Source: Porphyromonadaceae bacterium UBA4702
GTDB taxonomy: Bacteria; Bacteroidota; Bacteroidia; Bacteroidales; Muribaculaceae
Assembly: GCA_002404675.1 (NCBI GenBank)
Contig: DHKE01000075.1
Coordinates: 1-43,193 of the forward strand
Reading direction: 5' to 3'
DNA: 43,193 bases
Shown: positions 15,800 through 24,963 of the stretch, piece after piece
Layout of the letters: the number at the start of each line of letters is the position of its first letter
Numbering within the stretch: position 1 is the first letter of the stretch
Program-made: the position numbers and the translations under genes
The notes under the pieces: model-generated
Database searches by the model: none
What the model was told of the DNA's origin: nothing
Seen by the model: the letters and a program-made list of their open reading frames with translations, nothing else

Positions 15800-18579
15800 T
15801 ATTTCGCTGTGAATTTATATGTGAAGCTGAGGTTGAACGTCCGTCCCGGGCGGTACTGGCGGTTCACCTGCTTGATTTTGCCGGCGGGCGTGTTCTCATA
15901 CTGGATGAATGAGGCCTTCTCGGCGAGCAGGTCGCGCACCCCGAAACGCAGCTCGAAGTCGCCCAGCGTCTTGGTGACGTTCAGGTCGATTGTGTTGCGG
16001 GGCATCTCGTACGAATCGGGCACCTTGACCTCCATGCCCTCGTAGCCGACCTTGCGTCCCACGCCGACGATGCGCTTGCCTATGCAGTTGTACATCAGCG
16101 ATGCGCTCACGCCCGCCCGCTCGTTGCGGTAGAACAGGCCCGCGTTTACAAGGTAAGGCGACTGCCCCTGCATCGGGCGGTCATGCTCCTTGCTGCCCGG
16201 CTCGAACTTGACGCGGCTGTGTATGAGCGCGCCGTTGACGTTGAGGCTGAAGTCGGGCAGGCCGATGAAGTCGAGGCTCTTGCGTATGTCCACCTCCACG
16301 CCGTAGTTGTCCGCGCCCTTGGCGTTGAGGTACGAGTAGATGAGGTCAGTGCCGCCGGCGACGGTGTAAGTCCACTCTATCGGGTCGCGGAAATGCTTGT
16401 AGAAGAGCGACACGGAGAGCAGCTCGCCCGAAGAGGGGTAGAACGAGTAGCCCAGGTCGATATTGTCGATGTACGCCGGCCGCAGGTCATAGTTGCCCTG
16501 TATGTTGCTGGCCAGGTCGAAGTCATAGTATACCGACGTGGAAAGCTCGCGGAACTCCGGGCGGTTGACCGAGCGCCCGTAGTACAGGCGCAGCACGTGG
16601 CGGTCGTCGAAGCGGTACGCCATGTTGACAGAAGGGAACAGGTCGTTGTAGTTGTAGATGTTGTCTTCAGGGCTCTCCTCGGCCTTGCGCGTGTTGCTCG
16701 TCAGGTTCATGCGGTAATACTCGTAGCGCACGCCGGCGTATGCGTTGAAGCGCCCGAAAGTGAAGTTTCCGCCCACGTACGCGGCCCCGGTCAGGTCGTT
16801 GCCCTTGTAGTTGTTGCGCCAATCCACCTGCTCGACGAGGTAGAGCTTGTCAGCGCCGTAGTTCTCGTCGCGCATCAGCTCTGTGGGCACGTCCATTGTC
16901 CGGTACTCGACAGGCAGCCCGCCGGGCCAGCTGTACAGGAAATAGCGCGTATTGTAGACGCGGCTGCGGTACTGGCCGTAGCCTCCGGCCTTGAGCGTCA
17001 CCGGAATGGCCCAGCTGCGGAAATCGTGCGTGTAGTTCACCCCTGCCGAGCCGATATGCTCGTCCAGGCGGTTGTACTCGCGGTTGACGTCGTTCAGGTT
17101 GTCCACCTCCATCTGCCCGGATTCGGGGTCGAGGACGGTGGTGTAGCGGCGGCGGTCAGGCATGTTGCGGTTGGCGTAAGCGTATCCCGCGCTCCAGTCC
17201 AGCTTGTCGTCGTCGCCCAGGGTGTGCTTGCCCGTCAGCTGGCCGTTGTAGGTGGTGCGGCTCTGGTAGTAGTACTCCGCGCTGTTGAACGTGTCGCTCT
17301 GCGCGTCGATGCCCTTGCGCCATGTGTAGCGCGTGCTTCCAAGCTGGTTGAGCAGGTTGTTGAACTCAAGCTGGTGGTTGCCGTCCGGGGAGAGCATCGT
17401 CAGGTTGTACATCACGCCGACGCGGTTGCTGTGGTTGTACTGGTCGTCTATGCTGCGGCGCAGGTAGTTGGAGCAGTCGTTGGTCACGTCATACGCGCCG
17501 AACATGTTGTTGTCCATCGCCGCGAAAGTCTTGTATTTGCTGCTGTAGTTCAAGGCGGCGAGCATTGCCCAGGTCGTTCCGCCGCCGGTCTGTCCGCGCC
17601 ATGACCAGCTCAGGTTCAGGCTCATGTCCGGGGCGGGGTGGCTGCGGCGCACCGTCCAGTCGTTGTTGAACCCGTTGTCCGTCAGGCTCACGCCGTTGTT
17701 CAGCGGGTTGAGCACGCCGTGTATCCCGCCGCGCAGCGAGCGTGTGCCGCCGTCAAACCCGAGCCAGTCCGTCGACGAGCCCCGGTAGCCGAAATACTGG
17801 TTGAACTGCGTGCGGTCGTTCACGCCCAGCCCCACGCTGGCGCTCAGCGAGTTCTCGTCAGGCACGTTCTTGGTGCGTATCATTATCATGCCGCCGCTGA
17901 AGTCGGCCGGGTATTCCGGGGCGGAAGTCTTCACCACCACCAGGTTCTCGAGCTGCGACGAGGGGAGGATGTCGAATGAGAACGAACGCGAGTCAGCCTC
18001 CGAGCTTGGGACGGCCGCGCCGTTCATCCACACGTTGTTGTACCGCTGCGGCAGGCCGCGCACCATGACGAACTTGCCGTCGATTATGCTGATGCCAGGC
18101 ACGCGGCGTATCACTTCCGAGGCGTCCTTGTCCTGCGTGCGAGCTATCTGCTGCGACGAGACGCCCACCTGCGTCACCAGGCTCGTCTGCTGGTCATACA
18201 CCACGGCGTTTTCCGAGCCGCCGCGCCTGCGCCCGGTGACCACCACGTCAGAGAGCATCTGGTTGTCAGGCACGAGGCTCACCGCCAGCGGCCCTTGGCC
18301 GGCCGTGCACTCCACGGTCTGCGTCACGTAAGAGGTGTAGGAGATTTCCAGCGTCACCTTGCCCTGCGGCACGCGCTCAAAGGCGAAGTCGCCGTCCAGC
18401 CCCGTCGCCGTCACCTCGCCCGTCTGGACGAGCTTGACGTACGCGCCGATGAGGGGCTCACCGTTCTCGCTGTCAGTCACAACGCCGTGAAGCGCGGCGG
18501 CATGGGACTGCGCGTGTGCTGCCACGTTGGGCAGCGCCGTTGCCAGCAGGCAACACATCATCGTAGTTCTTGATGTCAT
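15799..18579 (-). CDS. TonB-dependent outer membrane receptor with carboxypeptidase-regulatory-like domain
   Basis: The product is 926 aa. It has a signal peptide (to about AAHAQ), a CarboxypepD_reg-like domain (about 30-110: LHGVVTDSENGEPLIGAYVKL), then DVVVTGRR and a plug (about 125-235, with DKDASEVIRRVPGISI, MVRGLPQRYNNVWMNG, and PEYPADFSGGMIMIRTK). The remainder is a 22-strand-type barrel ending FNLSFTYKF. The length and the NVWMNGAAVPSSE motif fit the FecA/CirA-like group rather than SusC, and no SusD partner is present. The partner is the lipoprotein overlapping its 3' end. It imports a TonB-dependent substrate (metal chelate, cofactor, glycan or peptide); which one cannot be told from sequence. 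Confidence 0.9.
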   Translation of the reverse strand: MTSRTTMMCCLLATALPNVAAHAQSHAAALHGVVTDSENGEPLIGAYVKLVQTGEVTATGLDGDFAFERVPQGKVTLEISYTSYVTQTVECTAGQGPLAVSLVPDNQMLSDVVVTGRRRGGSENAVVYDQQTSLVTQVGVSSQQIARTQDKDASEVIRRVPGISIIDGKFVMVRGLPQRYNNVWMNGAAVPSSEADSRSFSFDILPSSQLENLVVVKTSAPEYPADFSGGMIMIRTKNVPDENSLSASVGLGVNDRTQFNQYFGYRGSSTDWLGFDGGTRSLRGGIHGVLNPLNNGVSLTDNGFNNDWTVRRSHPAPDMSLNLSWSWRGQTGGGTTWAMLAALNYSSKYKTFAAMDNNMFGAYDVTNDCSNYLRRSIDDQYNHSNRVGVMYNLTMLSPDGNHQLEFNNLLNQLGSTRYTWRKGIDAQSDTFNSAEYYYQSRTTYNGQLTGKHTLGDDDKLDWSAGYAYANRNMPDRRRYTTVLDPESGQMEVDNLNDVNREYNRLDEHIGSAGVNYTHDFRSWAIPVTLKAGGYGQYRSRVYNTRYFLYSWPGGLPVEYRTMDVPTELMRDENYGADKLYLVEQVDWRNNYKGNDLTGAAYVGGNFTFGRFNAYAGVRYEYYRMNLTSNTRKAEESPEDNIYNYNDLFPSVNMAYRFDDRHVLRLYYGRSVNRPEFRELSTSVYYDFDLASNIQGNYDLRPAYIDNIDLGYSFYPSSGELLSVSLFYKHFRDPIEWTYTVAGGTDLIYSYLNAKGADNYGVEVDIRKSLDFIGLPDFSLNVNGALIHSRVKFEPGSKEHDRPMQGQSPYLVNAGLFYRNERAGVSASLMYNCIGKRIVGVGRKVGYEGMEVKVPDSYEMPRNTIDLNVTKTLGDFELRFGVRDLLAEKASFIQYENTPAGKIKQVNRQYRPGRTFNLSFTYKFTAK

Positions 18580-18602
18580 ACTATCCTTCGTTAATTACGC
18601 TG

Positions 18603-18610
18603 CAAAATTA
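18603..18610 (-). promoter_or_regulatory. -7 element of the TonB receptor operon
   Basis: The complement of 18603-18610 is TAATTTTG, matching TAnnTTTG, 23 nt before the ATG. No good -33 TTTG is seen at the expected distance. In this 234-nt divergent gap the remaining identifiable signal is the methyltransferase promoter. Confidence 0.45.
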
Positions 18611-18724
18611 CGCCGCCAATGTTTCACCCGTGTTACACGCCCGTGATGTAATCATTAAATCGCGCCGCAGCCGATGTGGTCGGCAAAATCAGCTTTTCAA
18701 TCGCGCCTCTTGTGAGAAACGTAA

Positions 18725-18754
18725 TTGCCTATTGCGGAAAAATAACTAACTTTG
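18725..18754 (+). promoter_or_regulatory. Promoter of the restriction-modification operon
   Basis: TTG (18725-18727) is followed by TAACTTTG (18747-18754) with a 19-nt gap, matching the Bacteroidota consensus. Predicted start is near 18761, giving a leader of about 50 nt. No gene for a C-type controller protein lies upstream. Confidence 0.6.
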
Positions 18755-18813
18755 TAACTAAGAATATACAGACACGAGTTGATTGTAGTTCCCAATGACA
18801 AAAACAGACTAAT

Positions 18814-19749
18814 ATGACAATTACATCTCTTTTCAGTGGAGCTGGCGGTCTTGATCTTGGCTTGATTCAGGCAGGCAATGAAGTGGTATGGGCAAATGAC
18901 ATTGACCAGGATGCTGCCGAAACATACAGCGCGAATATAGGACAGCATATAATATGTAAGGATATAAAAGAAATACCGTCATCGGAAATACCAGTTTCAG
19001 ATGTAGTTGTCGGAGGTTTCCCCTGCCAGGGATTCAGCATAGCGAATCTGAGAAGAGACGTTTCTGATGAGCGTAACCAGCTGTACCGGTTTTTCCTCAC
19101 CATAGTTGAGGAAAAGCAGCCAAAGTTTTTTATTGCCGAGAATGTAAAGGGGCTTCTTAGCCTTGGCAAGGGGGCTGTAATCAAACAGATCTCTGATGAT
19201 TTCCGCAATGCTGGGTATCTTGTGGAAGTACATAAAATTGATGCAGCCGACTATGGAGTTCCGCAACACCGTGAACGTGTGATAATCATAGGGCAAAGAA
19301 AGGACATCTCACCGGAAATGGTCTTCAGTTTTCCAAGGCCTACGCACAGCAAAAACGGAGAGAACCTGCCGATGTGGGTTTCTATGAAATCTGCGTTGAC
19401 AAACGTACCCGAAAATTATGACCCAGAGGCTGACCCCAACGCATACGGGTCCGCATACCGCTTTGTCGCGAGGAACTTTACAGCTCACAGGGTGTCTGAC
19501 CCGGACAAGCCGTCCCCGACGATTTTGGCGCGGGGCAACGGCAAGGGCGGTGTATGCGCTATCCCTCACTACAACGGGCAGCGGCGGCTGACTATTCGTG
19601 AAAGCGCAATCATACAGACTTTCCCGTGCGACTTCGTATTTCACGGCAGAATGGGCAGCTGTTACCGGCAAATAGGGAATGCTGTCCCTGTCCTGTTTGC
19701 AAAGAAACTCGGCGCAGAACTGAAACGCCTTGAAACACGCTGTATATGA
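18814..19749 (+). CDS. DNA cytosine-5 methyltransferase 1 of type II R-M system
   Basis: The product is 311 aa, a compact C5 enzyme. Motif I is LFSGAGGLDLG (6-16), motif IV GGFPCQGFS (67-75, catalytic C71), motif VI ENVKG (109-113), motif VIII QHRERV (151-156) and motif X RQIGNAVP (285-292). The target-recognition region lies at about 175-260. It transfers a methyl group from S-adenosylmethionine to C5 of cytosine in the recognition site and protects host DNA. It is a paralogue of the following gene: the first 160 residues align without gaps at about 59% identity by my count, while the recognition regions differ. The gene overlaps the next by 4 nt and is visibly AT-richer than flanking operons, suggesting transfer. 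Confidence 0.93.
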   Translation: MTITSLFSGAGGLDLGLIQAGNEVVWANDIDQDAAETYSANIGQHIICKDIKEIPSSEIPVSDVVVGGFPCQGFSIANLRRDVSDERNQLYRFFLTIVEEKQPKFFIAENVKGLLSLGKGAVIKQISDDFRNAGYLVEVHKIDAADYGVPQHRERVIIIGQRKDISPEMVFSFPRPTHSKNGENLPMWVSMKSALTNVPENYDPEADPNAYGSAYRFVARNFTAHRVSDPDKPSPTILARGNGKGGVCAIPHYNGQRRLTIRESAIIQTFPCDFVFHGRMGSCYRQIGNAVPVLFAKKLGAELKRLETRCI

Positions 19750-20669
19750 AGATTGTGTCTCTTTTCAGCGGAGCTGGAGGCCTTGACTTGGGATTTGTTC
19801 AGGCTGGCCATACAATAGTGTGGGCAAATGACGTGTACAGTGATGCTGTCGCCACATATCGCGAAAACATAGGTAGTCATATTGTAGAGGCCGACATCCA
19901 CGATATTGACTCCAAGGATATTCCTGACTGCGACATGGTTATGGGAGGTTTCCCTTGTCAAGGATTTTCCGTAGCCAACACCAAGAGACATTCCGGAGAT
20001 GCGAGAAATGACTTGTACAAGGAACTGTTGAGGGTAATCAGGGACAAACGCCCCAAATATTTTCTCGCTGAAAATGTGAAGGGAATATTGTCTTTGGGGA
20101 AAGGCGCAGTTTTCTCAATGATACTTAGAGATTTTGCAGATACCGGGTATAATGTGACATACAAAGTCCTCAATTCCGCCAACTACGGTGTCCCTCAACG
20201 GAGAGAGAGGGTAATAATCGTCGGAATAAGGAATGACCTGTCTGTGACATACGATTTCCCAAATGAAACACATTCGGAGCATTGCGGCAACGGCTTGTGC
20301 AAATGGGTCTCGGTAGCCGAGGCGTTGGCGGTATTTCCAGACCCGGATATGCCAAACAGCATCCCCAATCACAGTTATTCAAAATACAAACTTAACTTTA
20401 ACGGATACATAGGGCATCGTCCTTTGAATCCGGACAAACCCGCGCCGACAGTTACTGCGCGTGGCGACAACAAGGGCGGCGTGGTCATATTGCCTCATCC
20501 AAGCAACTTGCGGCGCATGACATGCCGCGAACTCGCAGCGATACAATCATTTCCTCCAGACTTCCGTTTTTGCGGCAACAACTCCTCTGTTTACCGTCAA
20601 ATTGGGAATGCAGTGCCGGTAAGGCTGGCTTACTGTCTGGCGGTGCAATTCAAAAAACTTGAACAATGA
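19746..20669 (+). CDS. DNA cytosine-5 methyltransferase 2 of type II R-M system
   Basis: The product is 307 aa. The motifs stand at the same residue numbers as in the upstream paralogue: LFSGAGGLDLG, GGFPCQGFS (C71), ENVKG, QRRERV (151-156), with RQIGNAVP near the end. The recognition segment differs (KYKLNFNGYIGHR versus RFVARNFTAHR in the first enzyme) while flanking blocks (TAR/LARG.. KGG) are kept. Two C5 enzymes in one system usually mean an asymmetric recognition sequence with one enzyme per strand. The start codon overlaps the first gene and the stop overlaps the nuclease gene, each by 4 nt (ATGA). Confidence 0.93.
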   Translation: MKIVSLFSGAGGLDLGFVQAGHTIVWANDVYSDAVATYRENIGSHIVEADIHDIDSKDIPDCDMVMGGFPCQGFSVANTKRHSGDARNDLYKELLRVIRDKRPKYFLAENVKGILSLGKGAVFSMILRDFADTGYNVTYKVLNSANYGVPQRRERVIIVGIRNDLSVTYDFPNETHSEHCGNGLCKWVSVAEALAVFPDPDMPNSIPNHSYSKYKLNFNGYIGHRPLNPDKPAPTVTARGDNKGGVVILPHPSNLRRMTCRELAAIQSFPPDFRFCGNNSSVYRQIGNAVPVRLAYCLAVQFKKLEQ

Positions 20670-21901
20670 ATAATGCGGATACTTTGGCTGGCTACATCCC
20701 CAGCCTCCCTTTCAAAGGCTTCAAGTGGAAATGGGCATGCTATGCCTGTACCGAGGGTATTAACGACCCGGTTGTCCTGCTCGGGGTATTGTTCCGCATG
20801 GCCAAATTGGAGGGCAGGTACAAGTACAGTTCCGATGAATTTGCTGATGAGCTGATACAATTGTCTCATGACCTCAAAGGCACTGGCGTAAATGTGGACC
20901 TTGAGCGCAGGGTCGGTGAACGGAACATCATACGCAATTCCGGACAGTACTGGAAGGCTCTCAACCTTATCCCTGCAGAAAGGACTGGAGGAGTAATCAC
21001 GTTGACACCATTTGGCCGGAAAGTTGCAAACCATGTTATCTCGCAAACTGAATTTTCCGCAGAGACCATTGCCACATTTACCTTGCCCAACAATGCGATG
21101 GATGCCAAGGAACGTAATATGTGGGAAAAGGCTAACCTCCGGCTGCATCCGCTGAAGCTTATACTGTCGATACTGAACGAACTCTCAAGCAAAGATGCCT
21201 CACAGGCCTATATAACTCCTCTTGAGCTGGCAAGAATCGTGATACCGCTTTCAGGTGTCCGTGGTCAGAAACTTGACGTTTACATTGATTGCATCAGGCT
21301 GTTCAGGGATAATCGCCTCGACGTGTCGAAATGGCCCGATTGCTGTCCCGAAGCGAATGATTTCCGCATGGCAAGAGAATTTCTCTTGTTCCTGTCGAAT
21401 TATGGGTATTTGACCAGGGTAAGTGCAGCCACAAGGGAAGGCGAGAGATACGAATTCAAATTCGACTTGCAGCGAGAAATAGCCGCGATTCTGAAAACCA
21501 CAAAGCAGGTGGCGTCTGATGTCGTGTCGGATGCCGAGCGTAAGATTGTGACGAGCCACAGTGGCAGACCCAATCAGGCAAGATTCAGGAAGGAAGTACT
21601 CTCTGCGTGCAAACGTTGCGTTATTTCAAACGTGGAGATGCCCGAAGTGCTGGAAGCCGCGCATATCAAGCCGTACAAATACAATGGAGCTGACACTGCT
21701 TCAAATGGGTTTGCAATGAGGATGGACATACATTTCCTCTTTGACTCAGGTCATTTGCGCATTTCCGAACAGGGCGATGTGTTTCTGTCCGAGAAGGCAA
21801 GGTGGTCTTATGGGGCTTCGATTCCTCCAAGGATAATCCTGCCTGATTATGTTGACAGAGAAAATTTGCGATGGCGCTGGGATAATTACAATGGCGCATA
21901 G
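20666..21901 (+). CDS. HNH restriction endonuclease of the R-M cassette
   Basis: The product is 411 aa. The C-terminal part is an HNH_2-like nuclease: CKRC (315-318), LEAAHIKPY with H333, SNG with N347 and DIHFLFDSGHL with H356. Together these give the His-Asn-His order of a beta-beta-alpha metal site. The N-terminal 290 residues are not a family I recognise; they include a possible winged-helix-like region and probably carry sequence recognition. Translation coupling to two C5 methyltransferases makes it the cognate restriction enzyme. HNH nucleases paired with two C5 enzymes are known among type IIS systems; that subtype is inference. No separate specificity or control gene is present. Confidence 0.85.
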   Translation: MNNADTLAGYIPSLPFKGFKWKWACYACTEGINDPVVLLGVLFRMAKLEGRYKYSSDEFADELIQLSHDLKGTGVNVDLERRVGERNIIRNSGQYWKALNLIPAERTGGVITLTPFGRKVANHVISQTEFSAETIATFTLPNNAMDAKERNMWEKANLRLHPLKLILSILNELSSKDASQAYITPLELARIVIPLSGVRGQKLDVYIDCIRLFRDNRLDVSKWPDCCPEANDFRMAREFLLFLSNYGYLTRVSAATREGERYEFKFDLQREIAAILKTTKQVASDVVSDAERKIVTSHSGRPNQARFRKEVLSACKRCVISNVEMPEVLEAAHIKPYKYNGADTASNGFAMRMDIHFLFDSGHLRISEQGDVFLSEKARWSYGASIPPRIILPDYVDRENLRWRWDNYNGA

Positions 21902-21954
21902 GTTCTCAAGCCATTGACGGTTGGGGCTGCAGGGGCTGCAAATGCGGGGGCGGA

Positions 21955-21986
21955 TTTGCGTATGTGCCGTTATTTGTGTAGATTTG
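21955..21986 (+). promoter_or_regulatory. Promoter of the secreted choice-of-anchor gene
   Basis: TTTG (21955-21958) and TAGATTTG (21979-21986) are separated by 20 nt, a full match to the Bacteroidota consensus. Predicted start is near 21993, leaving about 90 nt of leader before the ATG at 22084. Confidence 0.6.
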
Positions 21987-22083
21987 CAGACGATAACAGT
22001 TACATCAACCGGTCTGAAAGCCTCGCGAGCGGCGTTTGATGCCCCAAGACAAGGCTTCCCAGACCCCTAAGACAAATTCGCTT

Positions 22084-24588
22084 ATGAAGCATTTCTACAC
22101 ATTCGCACTGCTTGCCGCTGCCGCCTTGCCGGCTCTCGCGGCTGCCGATGGCGCGCCCGCTGGCGTCACCAAGGTCAAGTTTGCGCACGACTATGACGGC
22201 GCTCCCACGCTCAAGGTCACCTTCAACGCTCCTGACGAGACCGCCGGCGGCGGAGAACTCTCCTCGATAGCCTCTGTCCGCGTGCTGCGCGGCGAGACCG
22301 AGGTCAAGACATTCGACGCTCCTGCCCCGGGCGCGTCCCTCTCGTTCACCGACAACTGCCCCGAGCGCGGAGGGTACACCTACACGTTCATCGCCGCAAA
22401 CGCCGAGGGTGACGGCGAGGAAGTCTCCGAATACGCCTGGGCAGGCGTGGACTACGCCGCCGTGCCTGGAAATGTGAAGCTGCGCGAGGGCGACACCCCT
22501 GGCACTGTAGTCATCAGCTGGGACGCGCCCGCGACATACCAGGAGGGAAGCCCCATAAACCCTGCGCTGGTGAAATACGAGATACTCGCCGCTGACGGCC
22601 AGACATCGCTGGCCGCAGGCATCGAGGGGACTTCGTACACGCTGACGGTATGCGACCCTGCGGAGCGTGCGCTGTGCAACTACTTCGTGTTCTCAAGCAC
22701 GGAGCGCGGCGTGGACTACTCGCGCTACAGCATGACCCCGCTGCTCGCCGCGGGAGCGGCGTACCAGCTGCCTTACTCCGAGACATTCGCCGGCGGCGAG
22801 GCATCTACGGTCTGCGGCGGACTGAACGACTTCCTGCGCGGCACGTGGAGCGTGGCTGGCACGAGCGACACCCCTGCCGCAACCCCCTTTGACAACGACG
22901 GCGGCATGGCCGTCTGGAAGCAGCGCAAGGCTGGCAACGAGACCCACTGGTATTCGGGCAAGGTTGCCATGGGCGGCAGCGATGCCGGCTCGTTCACATT
23001 CCGCTACTATGCTGTCGAGGGTTCGACCACACAGCTCACGCCGTTCATATACTGTGAGGGTGAAATGGCTTACCAGCAGCCCTTTACGCTCGGCGACGCT
23101 GGCGCGACGGGGTGGCAGACACTCACAGTCCCCTTCAGCGGCTACAGCGGCAAGAGCGTCCAGTGCGGCGTGAAGGTGGTGGCTTCTGACAAGAAGACCA
23201 AGACGCTGCTCGACTGCATCGACATAACCGCCGCCGACACCGAGGGCGGACTGCGCATCTCCGCGCTCAATGTCCCCGCACGTGTCAACGCCGGCGAAAT
23301 TGTCCCCATAGAAATATCGCTGATGAACGCTGACGCTGAAAACAGCTACAGCGGATACGTCACCATACAGACCGGTGGCAACCTTTTCTCGGACAACGTG
23401 CCGTTCACCGTCGCTGCCGGCGAGGTGTTCACCTGCACCAAGGAGGTACGCGCAACGTCCTCATACGGCGACAGCATGGCCGTCTGCGTGGCAGTCACCG
23501 CCGAAGGGCTTGACGAGCCCCTCGAGGAAAGCTGCACCGTCGCAATCATGCGCCGTGGCTACCCTATGCCGTTGTACCCGACATATTCAGACGCCCAGGG
23601 CGGGTGCATACTTAAATGGACTGCCCCCGACTTCGCAGGCGTGTCGCGCTCCGAGGCTGTCACCGACGATGTCGAGGGGTACGAACCGTTTGCCATTGAC
23701 CAGGCAGGACGCTGGAAATTCGTCGATGTTGACCTGGTCGAAGAGACGTACAGCTTCACCGACTTCCAGTTCCCCAACATGGGCAAGCCCATGGCGTTCA
23801 TCGTCTTTGACAGCGAGGGGATGAACTCCACATTCGCCGCACATTCAGGCTCGAAATACTTCGCCAGCTTCTCAAGCCCCTACGGCGCAAACGACAACTG
23901 GATGATTTCCGAAGACCTCCCCGGCACGGCGCAGACCGTTTCATTCTACGCCCGCAGCTACTCCACCTCCGACCCCGAATCGTTTGAGGTGTCGTATTCC
24001 ACGGCTACGGACAGCGTCGAGGACTTCGAGAGCCTTGCCAGCGTCAGCGGCGTGCCTGCCGCATGGACCCGGTACAGCTACGACCTCCCTGCGGGCGCGA
24101 ACTATTTCGCGATACGCTCAACGTCTGACGACAAGTTCTTCATCGAGATAGACGACATCAGCTACACCGCCGGCATCGGCAACCTGCAGCTCACCGGCTA
24201 CGAGGTATACGTGGACGGCACGCTCGCCGCCACCCTCCCCGCAGATGCCACAGAGTACCTCTTGCCGTGGAATGAGTTTGAGACGTTGCCAGAGGGGATA
24301 GTGCAGATGAAGGCCATCTACACCCGGGGCGCGAGCGACCTGACCGACCCCGCATATTTCCGCTTTTCAGGCGGCGTTGACGGCATTGCCTCCGACGCAG
24401 TGAGCATCACCGCGCAAGGCGGCACGCTCACCGTCAGCGGCGCGGCTGGCATCCCCATCAGCGTCTTCGCAGTGTCGGGACAGACAGTATACAGCGGCGT
24501 GACAGCGCAGGGCGGCATCAGCCTGACGCTCCCCGGCGGCATATACATAGTCCGCGCAGCAGGCACTGCCCGCAAGGTCGTCCTCTGA
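22084..24588 (+). CDS. Secreted multidomain protein with Fn3-like and choice-of-anchor J-like domains
   Basis: The product is 834 aa from the ATG at 22084, giving a clean signal peptide (KHFYTFALLAAAALPALAAA). The ATG at 22036 adds a hydrophilic extension and is rejected. Fibronectin-III-like segments occupy about 25-220 (VTKVKFAHDYDGAPTLKVTF, GNVKLREGDTPGTVVISWDA). Lectin/jelly-roll-like segments follow, the later one with KYFASFSSPYGANDNWMISE, VSFYARSYS and FFIEIDDISYT, which is the cleaved-adhesin/choice-of-anchor J pattern. The final 75 residues (VSITAQGGTLTVSG ... GGIYIVRAAGTARKVVL) look like a type A C-terminal sorting domain. It is probably secreted or surface-bound; the ligand is unknown. 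Confidence 0.82.
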   Translation: MKHFYTFALLAAAALPALAAADGAPAGVTKVKFAHDYDGAPTLKVTFNAPDETAGGGELSSIASVRVLRGETEVKTFDAPAPGASLSFTDNCPERGGYTYTFIAANAEGDGEEVSEYAWAGVDYAAVPGNVKLREGDTPGTVVISWDAPATYQEGSPINPALVKYEILAADGQTSLAAGIEGTSYTLTVCDPAERALCNYFVFSSTERGVDYSRYSMTPLLAAGAAYQLPYSETFAGGEASTVCGGLNDFLRGTWSVAGTSDTPAATPFDNDGGMAVWKQRKAGNETHWYSGKVAMGGSDAGSFTFRYYAVEGSTTQLTPFIYCEGEMAYQQPFTLGDAGATGWQTLTVPFSGYSGKSVQCGVKVVASDKKTKTLLDCIDITAADTEGGLRISALNVPARVNAGEIVPIEISLMNADAENSYSGYVTIQTGGNLFSDNVPFTVAAGEVFTCTKEVRATSSYGDSMAVCVAVTAEGLDEPLEESCTVAIMRRGYPMPLYPTYSDAQGGCILKWTAPDFAGVSRSEAVTDDVEGYEPFAIDQAGRWKFVDVDLVEETYSFTDFQFPNMGKPMAFIVFDSEGMNSTFAAHSGSKYFASFSSPYGANDNWMISEDLPGTAQTVSFYARSYSTSDPESFEVSYSTATDSVEDFESLASVSGVPAAWTRYSYDLPAGANYFAIRSTSDDKFFIEIDDISYTAGIGNLQLTGYEVYVDGTLAATLPADATEYLLPWNEFETLPEGIVQMKAIYTRGASDLTDPAYFRFSGGVDGIASDAVSITAQGGTLTVSGAAGIPISVFAVSGQTVYSGVTAQGGISLTLPGGIYIVRAAGTARKVVL

Positions 24589-24644
24589 CAGAATCGACTG
24601 CGCCGTGTCTCTACAATGACGGCAACGCCCGAGTTCTCGGAGAT

Positions 24645-24660
24645 CTCGGAGTACTCCGAG
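24645..24660. repeat. CGGAGTACTCCG box, copy 1 (16-bp palindrome)
   Basis: CTCGGAGTACTCCGAG is a perfect palindrome, preceded by the partial copy CTCGGAGAT. It is the first of four copies of the box in the window. A degenerate relative of the GGACACGGC module (GCCGTGTCTCTAC) lies just upstream at about 24603-24615. Confidence 0.7.
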
Positions 24661-24725
24661 AAATGACGGCAAATTCACATAACCGCAAATGACATCAGGC
24701 GGGACGCTTCGCACGGCGTTCCGCC

Positions 24726-24787
24726 TGTTTCTTGTTTACCCTTGTTTACTTGTTTACCGCCCCGGGGCAGGTAAACAAGTAAACAAG
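24726..24787. repeat. TGTT-unit hairpin H1
   Basis: The arms CTTGTTTACTTGTTTACC (24741-24758) and GGTAAACAAGTAAACAAG (24770-24787) are perfect 18-bp complements around GCCCCGGGGCA. TGTT begins at 24726, 24733, 24743 and 24751, so the left arm is an array of 7-10-nt units. There is no T-run after the stem on either strand. It lies in the 766-nt gap between 24588 and 25355, which holds no gene. Confidence 0.75.
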
Positions 24788-24842
24788 AGGAAACACCCCC
24801 TCCGACAACAGACGCAGCAACACTAACCCCGAGACCTCTGGG

Positions 24843-24866
24843 TTCTCGGAGTACTCCGACGAATAT
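24843..24866. repeat. CGGAGTACTCCG box, copy 2, with GAATATG flank
   Basis: TCGGAGTACTCCGA (24846-24859) is palindromic. The flanks TTC before and GAATATG after are shared with copy 3 at 25167-25190, giving a match of about 24 nt with two differences just after the palindrome. Confidence 0.7.
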
Positions 24867-24963
24867 GCCCTTGACAGGACATGACTGCGACAGCGTAGGG
24901 ACACAGCATGCCGTGCCTGTAACCAAGTCGCTGCAAATCAGATGATTGTGTTTGCTGCTCTTC

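Noticed and set aside
16183..17604. Plus-strand ORF of 473 codons opposite the TonB receptor
   Set aside because: Val/Ala/Arg-rich antisense frame without motifs; the receptor on the minus strand is unambiguous.
18580..18813. Controller (C) protein gene for the R-M system
   Set aside because: Only a short frame without a helix-turn-helix pattern is present; the gap is explained by two divergent promoters.
24726..24787. CRISPR-like or simple tandem repeat array
   Set aside because: Units are 7-10 nt, have no spacers and are arranged as inverted arrays; no cas genes are present.
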